From Novipirellula galeiformis (GTDB lineage Bacteria; Planctomycetota; Planctomycetia; Pirellulales; Pirellulaceae): a DNA stretch of 64,000 nucleotides. The DNA is taken from NCBI RefSeq assembly GCF_007860095.1, contig NZ_SJPT01000002.1, positions 744,001 through 808,000 on the forward strand, given 5' to 3'. Below are positions 55,781-64,000 of the stretch, piece after piece. Both the position numbers and the translations under genes were made by a program. Positions within the stretch are counted from its first letter, which is position 1; each line of letters starts with the position of its first letter. A model generated the notes under the pieces. The model was not told the DNA's origin. It saw nothing but the letters and a program-made list of their open reading frames with translations, and made no database searches.

Positions 55781-55798
55781 CTAATTGACCTGAATTAG
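55781..55798. promoter_or_regulatory. candidate operator palindrome upstream of the GntR gene
   Basis: CTAATTGACCTGAATTAG has exact 6-bp arms (CTAATT/AATTAG) and a 6-bp spacer, 7 bases before the regulator's ATG. Position suggests autoregulation. Confidence 0.5.
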
Positions 55799-55989
55799 GG
55801 TACGCACCTTTGCGGTACTGTACCTGGGTTTCTCACCAACGCCTATCTGGATAGCGTTCGAAGAGTCGACGTCCCGACGAACTGGCGTAGCGGATCTCAC
55901 GAAAGATTCCCGAACACGAGAGTTCTCGCCAGACACGCTACCCCTTTGGGAGTTTTGCTCTTGCGTGGCTCCCTAATGTGCGCGTCTCC

Positions 55990-57402
55990 CTATTGACTCG
56001 CCGCCCGTCCGAACTGAATCGAGTAGAGATCCGCGTTCTTCATCGAGAAACGCAATCGAACGGTGCGGCCCTGAAGTGCGTCGAGGCCAGTCCCCGCCTG
56101 CCATGGCACCGGATGAGCAATCTCGTCCCCTGTGATCCATGCGGATTCGGCCAACATCTCCCCGCTAGGCGACTCCAAACGCACGCGAATCTGTCCCCCC
56201 TCTCCTGTCTTGAAGTTAAGATTCAACGGCATGCCACTCAGCGTCAGAGGCTTGGTCAGCAAATCACCGCCCTCCTCACCAGCGCGAACCGACACGAGTC
56301 CATCGACGCGGTACGTAAACCGACGCAGTCGACTATCGGGCCCCTGGTAATACGCTTCAGTCGCGTAAACCGACCACTCACGGTCATTGGCGTTCATCGA
56401 AACCAATCCATTGGCCATGTAGTTACTACGATTGCCCATGCGATCCTCGGGAGCCGTCCCCGGAATAACCGGCTCATCCCAACGATTAAAACGAACTCCA
56501 TCGCGACTGGACATGAACAGCGGTTCGACACGTTGCCCTTCGTGCGGAAGATAGCGAGTCGGGAAACCAATGCGAATGTGGTCCGCTCTCGGATAAAGTC
56601 GAATCGCGTTGGTATACAACTCCTGCACGGGTGAACCTGGATATGTTAGCGGCACCGGATCGGACCAATGGACATAATCCGTCGAGTGACACATTACGAT
56701 CGTTCGCTTCCCCTTGGTGAATGTGCGGTGGTAATCGACATAACGTTTGTGGAACGAATCCCAAAACGCGAGATTCTGGGAATCGAAAGCTCCCTGCGTA
56801 ATCACCGCATGGTCTTCCATCAACGTCCAGTGAATCGCATCCGCAGATTCAAACACGTACAACCCATGTTTTCCTCCCGGTTTGCCTTGCGAGATATGAC
56901 CGCGCGAGATCCCTTTGTATTTTGATTCGGGCGGACAGTCGGGGTTCGTATCTTTGAAAGCGACAAAACAGTGAGTGCCGAGGCCCTCTAAGATGATGTT
57001 GTTGTGCTTGGATCCCTGGAATTCAACGATACCGAGATCAGGTTTTGTCCAATGGATGCCATCGGTACTCTCGGCATAACAGGTGAACTCGGGATGCTCG
57101 GCATTCCCATTCCCTTTGCCCGAGTGCGATCCCCGGTAGTACATCCGATACCGATCATCGTCTTGGAAAATGGTGTAGTACGCACTAGTGTTTCCCTCCC
57201 ACGGCTGATCGGTGACCAGCACGACTTCGCGTGGCGTCGGTTGCTGCAATTGCTGATGCACATCGCCACTCATTTCCGAGATCAGGAAATCGTCGATCAA
57301 CGGCTCAAGACGCGACCCGATCGCTATCGGCTCCGCAGCGTTAGAGGCGGTGACGAAGCCGATCACCAGAACCAGCGTGAGACAACGAACTAAGAACACC
57401 AT
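55990..57402 (-). CDS. secreted five-bladed propeller, glycosidase-like protein
   Basis: This ~470-residue protein starts best at ATG 57402 (MVFLVRCLTLVLVIGFVTAS), a signal peptide. The body has GH32/43/68-like repeated strands: LEPLIDDFLISEMSGDVHQQ, YYTIFQDDDRYRMYYRG, YAESTDGIHWTKPDLGIVEF, FWDSFHKRYVDYHRTFTKG, MSSRDGVRFNRWDEPVIPG. The C-terminal ~110 residues are a separate beta-sandwich (LNLNFKTGEGGQIRVRLESP). Catalytic acids cannot be assigned. It is the last of four minus-strand genes. Confidence 0.75.
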   Translation of the reverse strand: MVFLVRCLTLVLVIGFVTASNAAEPIAIGSRLEPLIDDFLISEMSGDVHQQLQQPTPREVVLVTDQPWEGNTSAYYTIFQDDDRYRMYYRGSHSGKGNGNAEHPEFTCYAESTDGIHWTKPDLGIVEFQGSKHNNIILEGLGTHCFVAFKDTNPDCPPESKYKGISRGHISQGKPGGKHGLYVFESADAIHWTLMEDHAVITQGAFDSQNLAFWDSFHKRYVDYHRTFTKGKRTIVMCHSTDYVHWSDPVPLTYPGSPVQELYTNAIRLYPRADHIRIGFPTRYLPHEGQRVEPLFMSSRDGVRFNRWDEPVIPGTAPEDRMGNRSNYMANGLVSMNANDREWSVYATEAYYQGPDSRLRRFTYRVDGLVSVRAGEEGGDLLTKPLTLSGMPLNLNFKTGEGGQIRVRLESPSGEMLAESAWITGDEIAHPVPWQAGTGLDALQGRTVRLRFSMKNADLYSIQFGRAASQ

Positions 57403-57499
57403 AGGTACCACCGGCAGCGTTAGAGAAAAGGACAAGTGACCATCGAAACCCTTGACGAGATCCATTACGACAACGACCTATCAAGCGGTCCTTATCAGC

Positions 57500-58537
57500 T
57501 TACGAACCATTATCGTTCACAGCATCCGAGGCGTCGCTTCCAGGGATCTTCACCTTGGCAAGGTAGATGCTTGATTTACCCTCGTGCGACGAATAGTAAC
57601 TGACATACAAGGTGTCCCCCTGGATCACAAAACCGGGATAAGAAGTGTCACCTCCTGAGGGCAGCTTGAGGGCTTCGCTTAACTCCGCCGTCTCGGGATC
57701 AACCCAAAACAGCGACGTTCGCACTTTGCCGTCGTACAAACGTCCGCCAGCAAGCAGTCGGCCATCGGGCACTTGGATCATTTCAGGACCACCGATGGCG
57801 CGATCGGCGACTTTCCACTGCCAATTGTCATAAGGCGGCGTGGCGACTCCCAATTGGGCCGGTCCTTTGCAGCGCAACAAACAGTAGGCTTTGTCGCTGT
57901 CCCGATCAAAGACAATCACACTCTCATTGGGATAGGGGTCCTTCACCCCCAGGTTCTCGACGAGAGTATCAAAGTCCGTCCCCTGCTGGGTCGAGTACAG
58001 CCTGACATACCTCGGATTTTTAGTGCGATAGCCGATCGAGTAGCCGACATCCTCATGAAACACGATCCCCCATGCCCAGATATCCGCATCGCCGACATCG
58101 TGCGGTCCATCCCAACTCTTTAAGTCCTTGGTAAACCAAGCGTGTGACTGATGACTTTGCTTGGACTTGTCAAACAACTGAGTCGCGGTCAACAGCATCA
58201 ATCGACCGTCGGGCATCAAGGCAAACTTGGCGTCGCGAATGTCTCCGCGCTTCTGGTCATCGATCACGCCCGCCGATTCCCACTGTTGTGCGTCGCCGGA
58301 GACAATCACGCGAATCCGAGAGTCCTTCACACCGCCCGTGTGCGATGGTGCCTCGCGAAATCCACAAACCCATTTTCCCTGATAGCGGACCAAATCGGTA
58401 AACGCGTTGTGTGGCCCCGCATCCCAGATCTTACGCGTTTCGACTAATTCCAAATCGCCACCCGATGCACCACTGCCCACTGAAGTCGCGAGCAGCATCG
58501 CTAGCGCGCAAACGGGAATCAAAGTTGCTCGATACAT
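57500..58537 (-). CDS. secreted sialidase-like propeller protein
   Basis: This 345-residue protein has a signal peptide (MYRATLIPVCALAMLLATSV). It has repeated propeller strands with WxxD-type turns (YQGKWVCGFREAPSHTGGVK, HAWFTKDLKSWDGPHDVG, GWGIVFHEDV-like, YNAFTDL-like). FRE near the start is the position of an Arg triad in sialidases. It probably acts on glycan ends outside the cell; activity is unproven. It follows the small lipoprotein gene, 57 bp away. Confidence 0.75.
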   Translation of the reverse strand: MYRATLIPVCALAMLLATSVGSGASGGDLELVETRKIWDAGPHNAFTDLVRYQGKWVCGFREAPSHTGGVKDSRIRVIVSGDAQQWESAGVIDDQKRGDIRDAKFALMPDGRLMLLTATQLFDKSKQSHQSHAWFTKDLKSWDGPHDVGDADIWAWGIVFHEDVGYSIGYRTKNPRYVRLYSTQQGTDFDTLVENLGVKDPYPNESVIVFDRDSDKAYCLLRCKGPAQLGVATPPYDNWQWKVADRAIGGPEMIQVPDGRLLAGGRLYDGKVRTSLFWVDPETAELSEALKLPSGGDTSYPGFVIQGDTLYVSYYSSHEGKSSIYLAKVKIPGSDASDAVNDNGS

Positions 58538-58594
58538 TCCATTAGATCCTTATCAAAGTTGTCAATTTAAAATTACGAAGCTAGCCTAAGTCCT

Positions 58595-59041
58595 TCACTT
58601 CTCGATCACCAATTCCAGCGTGTCATCGCCACCTTCGGGGATGGTCACCTTCAGTGGCGATGTATCAACATTTGCATATTTGGCGGGTATCGTAGCCGCC
58701 TGGCTGCTGTCTTCACCGTCGAGCGGCGGCGGAACGTCAATCGTCACCACGTGCTCTCCGATGACGGCGCCGTCGTCGCTTCCGTAGGTCGACAATGAAA
58801 AACGCCCTTCGGTGTCCAATCGACTTACGCCGGGGTTCCCTTCACCGCTCGGATGAAACGTGACCGTCCCCTGAGTGAAGGGCTGGCCGTTGTACAGCAC
58901 TTGCCCACGAACCGTCGCAGTCGCAGGTAAATTTGGATCCCGCGATGGACCGCAACCAACCATCAAGCAGCCCAAAATCATGGGCAAGAAAGCCGATGCG
59001 CCTCGCGACGTGGGCGTCATTCTCGAGATTGTCTTAATCAT
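58595..59041 (-). CDS. small lipoprotein with transthyretin-like fold
   Basis: This 148-residue protein has a lipoprotein signal (SAFLPMILGCLMVGCGPS) and one carboxypeptidase-regulatory-like domain (TATVRGQVLYNGQPFTQGTV, GRFSLSTYGSDDGAVIGEHV). Planctomycetes often pair it with DUF1559 genes, as here: its ATG overlaps the DUF1559 stop (59038-59041). An internal ATG (59020) gives the cleaner signal. Function unknown. Confidence 0.85.
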   Translation of the reverse strand: MIKTISRMTPTSRGASAFLPMILGCLMVGCGPSRDPNLPATATVRGQVLYNGQPFTQGTVTFHPSGEGNPGVSRLDTEGRFSLSTYGSDDGAVIGEHVVTIDVPPPLDGEDSSQAATIPAKYANVDTSPLKVTIPEGGDDTLELVIEK

Positions 59042-60012
59042 AGCGCAAACCCTCCGATCGGCTTACTGTCTTGGGGATGCCCCAGGTTTTGGTAAAGCAC
59101 GAGATCGATCGATTCAGTGACAAACTGAACACTTGCGTCGACCATCAAGAAATGAGCGCCGCCAGGGTGGCGACTATTGGCGGTGAGGTTATCTGACCAC
59201 CCATGTTCGGCCGCCGTCCGCTGGCTGCCCCCGCTGTAAACACGATGAACATAGTTGACGCCACGCTGGGTACTCATCGGACTGGACCAAGCCATCCAAG
59301 TCGGCCAAGCATACCATTCGGGGGAAATCTCCCCGACGAACAGGACGTTTGTGGTCCCATCGAGGACATCTCGTATTTTTAGCGGAGCTCCCTCCCGACG
59401 ATCGAACATTCCGTGCGGATAACTGCTCGTCGAGAACGGGATATCAAACCCGTTGCCTTGAACCCCTTTGTAGTGCGTTACGCCAACTGGTTGATCCCGA
59501 GGATTCGAGGAGTGTGGATACGCCCAGTTGCTCCACAGATACTGATTGCCTGACTTGGTTACCCCACCGTAAGGATCACTAGGGCAGAGGTACGCTGACA
59601 TCGGTTGGCGAGCGAGATCCAAATTTGATGGCGTGCCGACCGCGCTACTAACCGGTCGGCTGAAGTCAATCTGCTCATACACAGCGGACTGCTCAATGTA
59701 TGGCAAAATTGCCGCCCGCCAACTGATCGAACTCGATGCATTCGGGCTACTGACACTTTGATTGGGGTTGGCTCCCTTAGTCACCCACGCTTGGTTCTGC
59801 GGGAACGAGCCAAAACTATCGTGGTAGTTGTGCAACGCTAGCCCCATCTGCTTGAGCTGATTGGAGCATTGCATCCGCCGAGCGGCTTCACGAGCGGCCT
59901 GCACCGCCGGCAGTAATAAACCAACCAAGACGCCGATGATGGCGATGACGACCAACAATTCAACCAATGTAAATCCGCGGTGAACAACTCGGCGATTAAG
60001 AAAACAACGCAT
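59038..60012 (-). CDS. DUF1559 pseudopilin-like protein
   Basis: This 324-residue protein begins RGFTLVELLVVIAIIGVLVG, a type IV pilin/pseudopilin N-methylation signal and helix, then LLPAVQAAREAARRMQCSNQ and LKQMGLALHNYHDSFGSFP, the DUF1559 (SBP_bac_10) hallmark. The C-terminal domain ends GGAHFLMVDASVQFVTESID. Planctomycete genomes carry many such genes. It heads a four-gene unit with the lipoprotein and two propeller genes, so it may present or assemble them at the surface. Confidence 0.93.
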   Translation of the reverse strand: MRCFLNRRVVHRGFTLVELLVVIAIIGVLVGLLLPAVQAAREAARRMQCSNQLKQMGLALHNYHDSFGSFPQNQAWVTKGANPNQSVSSPNASSSISWRAAILPYIEQSAVYEQIDFSRPVSSAVGTPSNLDLARQPMSAYLCPSDPYGGVTKSGNQYLWSNWAYPHSSNPRDQPVGVTHYKGVQGNGFDIPFSTSSYPHGMFDRREGAPLKIRDVLDGTTNVLFVGEISPEWYAWPTWMAWSSPMSTQRGVNYVHRVYSGGSQRTAAEHGWSDNLTANSRHPGGAHFLMVDASVQFVTESIDLVLYQNLGHPQDSKPIGGFAL

Positions 60013-60566
60013 AACGGCTCTCCTATGTACCTAGGAACAGATTGACGTCGCAGACGGTCACGCTAACGAGCTTAACGGCCCCCCACCAGCAGGTCAACAA
60101 GTTCGCACCAATCCCAGGCCACTTTATCCAATTGTTGCGGTTATCGTCTCCTTTCGAACACGTGGCACCGATCGCTTAGTGGCAAAACCACACCGTGAAA
60201 GAACCTCCGGTTCTTACGGATTGTCGATTCATGAAACCGACGCGAACGCTTTGAATCCGTGTGCATCGCAAATCGAGTACGTTGAGATCCACGCAATAAA
60301 TTGCAGTGTTTTTCCCAGGAGCGCATCGAATAACGCGACTTCAAAACGTTCGCGTCGGGCAGGGACTTGCGAGCTGAAGAACGCTCGCAGATCGCCCCCT
60401 CCCCTAAGCGAGGTAAGTTGAATCATTCAAGGCTATTGGACAAACAACCTTCGCTGTTGTCCGTACCTATTCCGTGCGTCTTCGCCTGCCGTTGGGATCC
60501 AGCGGGAGCAATCAACGCATTGTCATGACGTTTTCCTGGCTTCGACAAGGGTGTCCGCATGTGCCG

Positions 60567-60750
60567 GTGGGACGCCCGAAACGTGCTGACGAAGCGGGTG
60601 GGATCGCTCACGCTCTGAACCGTGGCCCACGCCAGGGACGGTCTCTTTCGCAAGCCGCAGGACGACCACGCCTTTGATTCGCCCTGGCCGATTCCCAGGT
60701 TGCCGAATGGGTCGGAGCGCGCCCACGGATCACTCAAGGACGATGAATGA
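60567..60750 (+). pseudogene. RAYT transposase remnant with internal deletion
   Basis: From GTG 60567 the frame reads VGRPKRADEAGGIAHALNRG, the family N terminus (compare the intact RAYT at 10363-11064). In another frame the DNA then gives DSPWPIPRLPNGSERAHGS and LKDDE to a TGA at 60748-60750, matching the intact protein's SPWPIARLPNWVERVNE. The HUH site and the Tyr are gone. No clear inverted repeats were found. The remaining parts of 60013-61019 show no gene. Confidence 0.75.
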
Positions 60751-61019
60751 AAAGCGGTTCGCGGGAGTGTCGAACCGAGTTCGCCCTACGGTCATGAATC
60801 TTGCGCCGAGTCATTCGCCAGACGTCTGGAACACGTTCTGGCGAACGAAGGTGCATCTCTCGAGCCTACCTAAAGACTAAAAATGCTTGCATGTGCGGTG
60901 TTTCATGAACAGCTAGGAGGCTGTTGAAAAACGAAGCTCTCCGCACAGGTGCACCCGCCCACGTAAGATTGGTAATGGTAAACGCAGCGAAAGGCATCGA
61001 TCGAGCAACCGCCGCCCCC

Positions 61020-63572
61020 TCATCTCAATTCGTCCCGTAACAGTTGGAGCGTCAGGAACTGCTGCATATCGGTACCGCCGGTTTTACGATCGCCTCGATA
61101 GCGCAGCTCCGACTCGACTCCGAGTGACTGCAACTTTCGTTGCAGCATGAGGCCGGACACCGCTGAATGCGTGGGGTCAGCCTGGCTTTCGCCAGCAATG
61201 GGATCTTTGTCCTGTTCCGGGAATTCCATAAAGATTGGAGGGTCGTCATTGCTGACGTGCTCGATCGGAGAATAACGTCGGATGTGCGGAAGAAGCGAGT
61301 CTCGTGCGGCCAGGAACGGCGCGAACGCATCCGGCCGGGTCGCACCCGGAAACCCAAACGCTCTGCCCCCGTACTCGTAGTTCGGAATCCATTCTTTCAA
61401 CTGCAGTGGGTCGAGAGACGTTTGCGGTGCTTTTCCCGCGGCACACCAAAGTCGCGTTGATTCGCGGGCAATGAGATCGTCACTGTTCGCCTCGGCCATG
61501 TCGTCATGCAGGGCTAACCACAGCGAGCTGCACCCGCCAGCACTGACGCCGCAGGCACCAATGCGTGCTTTGTCGATCCTCCACTGGCTGGCGTTGGAAC
61601 GCACAAACTGCAGTGCTCGTGCGGCATCATTCAATGGCCATTGCACAGGCGGGCTGACGTCTGCGGCACTGGCATCCTGCAACAGTCGGTAGTTCACCGA
61701 GGCGACGGAAATGCCCGCGTTTAAAAGGGCACGCACATCGAGGTGTTGATGAATATCGGTCTTGTCCTGTGCTGCCCAGCCACCGCCGTGGAGATAAAAT
61801 ACAAGCGGTGTGGGGTTTGGGACTGGCGCCAACCAGAGATCCATCGTTTGACGAAAATGTTCTCCGTAGGGCATGTCGGTGAATGTGGCGGGTGTGGCAT
61901 CGGCCTTGGCCGTTGCAAATCGTTGCTGTACGGCGGCCGGCGGCATCCATCCGTTGGGGCGGACTTCGTTCGGTTCGTAGCCGCAGGTGATGAAATAAAG
62001 TTCCGTCTTGCTGGCCTTCGTAGGGGGCACGTTCACGTGCACTTGCGTGAAGCCATCGGCGAACCAAGTTTCATAACCATCCGTGGCGCTGGGTTTCAGG
62101 GCTTGTCCATTTAGCTGTACGTCGAGCTGAGATGGATTACGGTACGGCAGTCGCAGACGGAAGCTGATACCGTTTTCAATCCTCACATCGTCGGTATCTG
62201 TTGCGGCCAGCAGCTGCGAGCGCGGGGTGCCCATGCCCAATTTGAACTCCGGGCCCGCTTCGATGAAATTCCTAATGTTCCCCGCGTCAGCACCGAAATG
62301 GTCGTGCAGATTAAGCTGCAACTCGCGAAAATCAGCGGCGGCAACGGCCCGTTTCGCCGCAGCCGTGGTCGTACAAACCAGGCTCTCGCGCCCCACAGTC
62401 TGCGGATACAGGAATCCGAGCGAGAATTGGGCTTGTTTGGACCACAGTTCAACGCGGCTCTTGCGGCGCTGGGCCGCCGTGTTTCCATACGCGGTCACAA
62501 AGTGCCCGACGAAATTCTTTATTCGATTGACCGGATAGCTTGGCTGTCGCTCGTCATTCCAGACATTGTTTCCAATGCTTAGCAGTCCCTTCATTCGTGC
62601 GACGATGCTTTGCTCCCACGCCACCTCATGAGTGCTGAGCATCGTGTGGTATTTGGCATAGGAATAGTGCTGGGAATAGAACATTGGCTTTCCTTGCCAC
62701 AATCGTTTCGACAATGGATCGAGTTCCGTTCCCCAGAAGGTGCGCTGCGCATCGGCCTCAAATCGATCCGAGGGGAATCCGGCTGCGTTGCCCGCTTCGA
62801 TCATGGCTTCGGTGACCCGCCAATCCCAGGGCCGCAATGCATTGTTGGAATAAGCGCTTCCCGTAATCTCAGTCATAATTTGACCGTGATAGGTTCGCCG
62901 CGTGCCAAGTTGATCAGGCGAGTATTCCTGAAGCCCGGTGCCATGAAAATCAGCGTGAACCTCCGGTTGATATTCGTCGACCACGGAAAGCACGGCCATC
63001 AGTTCCGGTGCATCCTGCGGATTGCGTATCGTGAGCGTTTTCACATCCCAGAGTTTGCCCTTTCGATCCAGTCCGGCATACGGCTCGACGCCGTGTTCAT
63101 TACGCCAGCGGTCGGTGTGAAACAACGATAGAGGGTTCACAACCGGCATGACGAGAATGATCTGTCGGCGGCGAGTCTCCGCTGCGAGTGGGTCACCGCT
63201 CAACATCCACTCGACAAACGCCATGGCTCCCGAGGCCCCGGTTCGCTCCGGTCCGCAATGTAAAGTGGTGATCAGGCAAATTTGTTTGTCTTCATCGGAC
63301 ACGTCACGATCCGTAATTTTGACCAGATAGACAGGCAAGTTCTGCCCGCTGAGCCCCCGCGACTCAAGCGTGACCCACTGCGGGTAGGTGGTTTGCCAAA
63401 ATCGCAGGGTGCCTTCATATTCATCCATCGTCAATCGATGCATTGGTGCATAGCGAATCTGCTTGTCCTGAGCCTCGGCGGTCGTCATACAGAACACGAC
63501 GAGAAACGGGATCCCCGCCGTCAGCAGCCGCGGCACGAAGCGTGGCTTTTGCACAGAATCGTTCGAACTCAT
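61020..63572 (-). CDS. secreted M14-type peptidase fused to an alpha/beta esterase
   Basis: This ~850-residue protein has a signal peptide from ATG 63572 (LLTAGIPFLVVFCMTTAEAQ). Residues ~35-330 resemble zinc carboxypeptidase M14: TTLHCGPERTGASGAMAFVE has His and Glu three residues apart, not two as in the standard HxxE, and HADFHGTGLQEYSPDQ has the next His. Residues ~580-850 are an esterase/lipase: VFYLHGGGWAAQDKTDIHQH (HGGG oxyanion hole), IGACGVSAGGCSSLWLALH (Ser), and PTHSAVSGLML with a late His. A linker of beta type joins them (FRLRLPYRNPSQLDVQL). A double-function enzyme acting on modified peptides or glycopeptides is possible. Confidence 0.8.
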   Translation of the reverse strand: MSSNDSVQKPRFVPRLLTAGIPFLVVFCMTTAEAQDKQIRYAPMHRLTMDEYEGTLRFWQTTYPQWVTLESRGLSGQNLPVYLVKITDRDVSDEDKQICLITTLHCGPERTGASGAMAFVEWMLSGDPLAAETRRRQIILVMPVVNPLSLFHTDRWRNEHGVEPYAGLDRKGKLWDVKTLTIRNPQDAPELMAVLSVVDEYQPEVHADFHGTGLQEYSPDQLGTRRTYHGQIMTEITGSAYSNNALRPWDWRVTEAMIEAGNAAGFPSDRFEADAQRTFWGTELDPLSKRLWQGKPMFYSQHYSYAKYHTMLSTHEVAWEQSIVARMKGLLSIGNNVWNDERQPSYPVNRIKNFVGHFVTAYGNTAAQRRKSRVELWSKQAQFSLGFLYPQTVGRESLVCTTTAAAKRAVAAADFRELQLNLHDHFGADAGNIRNFIEAGPEFKLGMGTPRSQLLAATDTDDVRIENGISFRLRLPYRNPSQLDVQLNGQALKPSATDGYETWFADGFTQVHVNVPPTKASKTELYFITCGYEPNEVRPNGWMPPAAVQQRFATAKADATPATFTDMPYGEHFRQTMDLWLAPVPNPTPLVFYLHGGGWAAQDKTDIHQHLDVRALLNAGISVASVNYRLLQDASAADVSPPVQWPLNDAARALQFVRSNASQWRIDKARIGACGVSAGGCSSLWLALHDDMAEANSDDLIARESTRLWCAAGKAPQTSLDPLQLKEWIPNYEYGGRAFGFPGATRPDAFAPFLAARDSLLPHIRRYSPIEHVSNDDPPIFMEFPEQDKDPIAGESQADPTHSAVSGLMLQRKLQSLGVESELRYRGDRKTGGTDMQQFLTLQLLRDELR

Positions 63573-63613
63573 ACTGATGCCTTCTTTCCTGGGAGCGACC
63601 AAAGGTGTCAGAG

Positions 63614-63692
63614 CGCTCAATGGAATCGCTCAATGGAATCGCTCAATGGAATCGCTCAATGGAATCAACGCTCAATGGAATCAACGCTCAAT
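63614..63692. repeat. 13-bp tandem repeat, six units
   Basis: CGCTCAATGGAAT occurs four times back to back (63614, 63627, 63640, 63653), then at 63669 and truncated at 63685, each after CAA. It lies 42 bp upstream of the peptidase-esterase start, where the promoter or RBS spacing should be. Copy number may vary. Confidence 0.92.
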
Positions 63693-63813
63693 AACGAGTA
63701 TTCCGCCCGCGGTACCAGATTAAAACGACGCGGAAGGCAACACAGGTTTCAGGAGCGAATAGCGTTGGCCACCGCGTTTCAGCTATTTTCTGCGCATTGC
63801 GTTGCAGATCGCG

Positions 63814-64000
63814 TTACGATTTGATCTCACTCCACTTCAATTCGTGCGGCATGAGCTGCTTCTGGATCGAGACCGCAGCGGCCAATCCCGCCGCCTCGCC
63901 CATCGGGACGGAGTTACCGGTCACTCGGTAACTGGAGTGGGCAATGAAGTCGCCGCTAATGCAGCGACCGGCCAGCAGCAGTCCATCAACATCCTCGGCA
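63814..64000 (-). CDS. FAD-dependent oxidoreductase, C-terminal end
   Basis: Only the last ~61 residues are in the window; the 5' part lies beyond 64000. The minus strand reads DVDGLLLAGRCISGDFIAHS, then SYRVTGNSVPMGEAAGLAAA, the FAD-binding end of planctomycete FAD-dependent oxidoreductases (FAD_oxidored type). It ends KWSEIKS at TAA 63814-63816. It is upstream of the peptidase-esterase on the same strand, separated by ~240 bp with the 13-bp repeat. Confidence 0.85.
   Translation of the reverse strand, partial: AEDVDGLLLAGRCISGDFIAHSSYRVTGNSVPMGEAAGLAAAVSIQKQLMPHELKWSEIKS

Noticed and set aside
60905-60935. Possible insertion-sequence end (GGCTGTTGAAAAA)
   Set aside because: The string resembles some IS termini, but no partner end or transposase was found nearby.
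63282-63824. 180-codon plus-strand frame at the peptidase start
   Set aside because: It is antisense to the signal peptide region and runs through the 13-bp repeat; the minus-strand genes have far better support.

Overview
The window reads as chromosomal DNA of a planctomycete, most likely a Pirellulaceae member close to Rhodopirellula. Hallmarks are a paired DUF1549/DUF1553 planctomycete-cytochrome protein and DUF1501 protein, a DUF1559 pseudopilin-like protein with a small lipoprotein partner, a DUF1080 protein, several PQQ-type beta-propeller proteins, RHS fragments, a REP-associated transposase and many secreted hydrolases. No rRNA, tRNA or CRISPR array was recognised. Family calls come from reading motifs by eye; no search was run.

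Layout. 1-6.7 kb: plus-strand acyl-CoA catabolic operon (PrpD end, carboxyltransferase, AtuA, enoyl-CoA hydratase, acyl-CoA dehydrogenase). 6.8-11.1 kb: an accessory island on the minus strand with three copies of a ~220-bp leader repeat, two of them joined to orphan RHS C-terminal tips that are followed by small secreted or membrane proteins, plus a RAYT transposase bracketed by perfect 24-bp inverted repeats. 11.2-11.7 kb: FKBP lipoprotein. 12.3-19.6 kb: a plus-strand set joining a 1349-residue double-propeller protein, a secreted Cys protein, a degenerate E1-like protein, a MoaD/ThiS-like sulfur carrier and a MoeB-rhodanese protein. It meets, across a 139-bp tandem repeat, a convergent molybdate-type ABC transporter with a double substrate-binding protein (20.2-23.4 kb). 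23.7-29.0 kb: IS630 remnant, then SDR, acyl-CoA ligase, thiolase and MBL-fold genes that could supply the first operon. 29.1-33.5 kb: desaturase, a PQQ-type propeller protein and NADP-type glutamate dehydrogenase.

33.5-43.6 kb: secreted and periplasmic degradation genes (DUF1080, alpha/beta hydrolase, beta-helix protein, DUF1501, DUF1549/1553) with several short tandem repeats. 44.6-47.7 kb: DUF4142 protein with a clear terminator, a desulforedoxin-like miniprotein, a small membrane protein and an acyltransferase-3 protein with an altered key residue. 48.0-55.8 kb: a tightly overlapped six-gene minus-strand catabolic operon (Gfo/Idh/MocA, SDR, D-threonine-aldolase-like, DapA-like, amidohydrolase, hydroxyacyl-CoA dehydrogenase) behind a GntR/LacI-type regulator. 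Its upstream aldolase and sodium:solute symporter genes are broken. 56.0-60.0 kb: DUF1559, lipoprotein and two five-bladed-propeller glycosidase-like genes. 60.6-64.0 kb: a RAYT remnant, an M14 peptidase-esterase fusion preceded by a 13-bp repeat, and the end of an FAD-dependent oxidoreductase.

The two parts most likely to hold undescribed biology are the RHS-tip cassette array with its shared leaders, and the ubiquitin-like/E1/propeller set facing the double-domain molybdate-type transporter.
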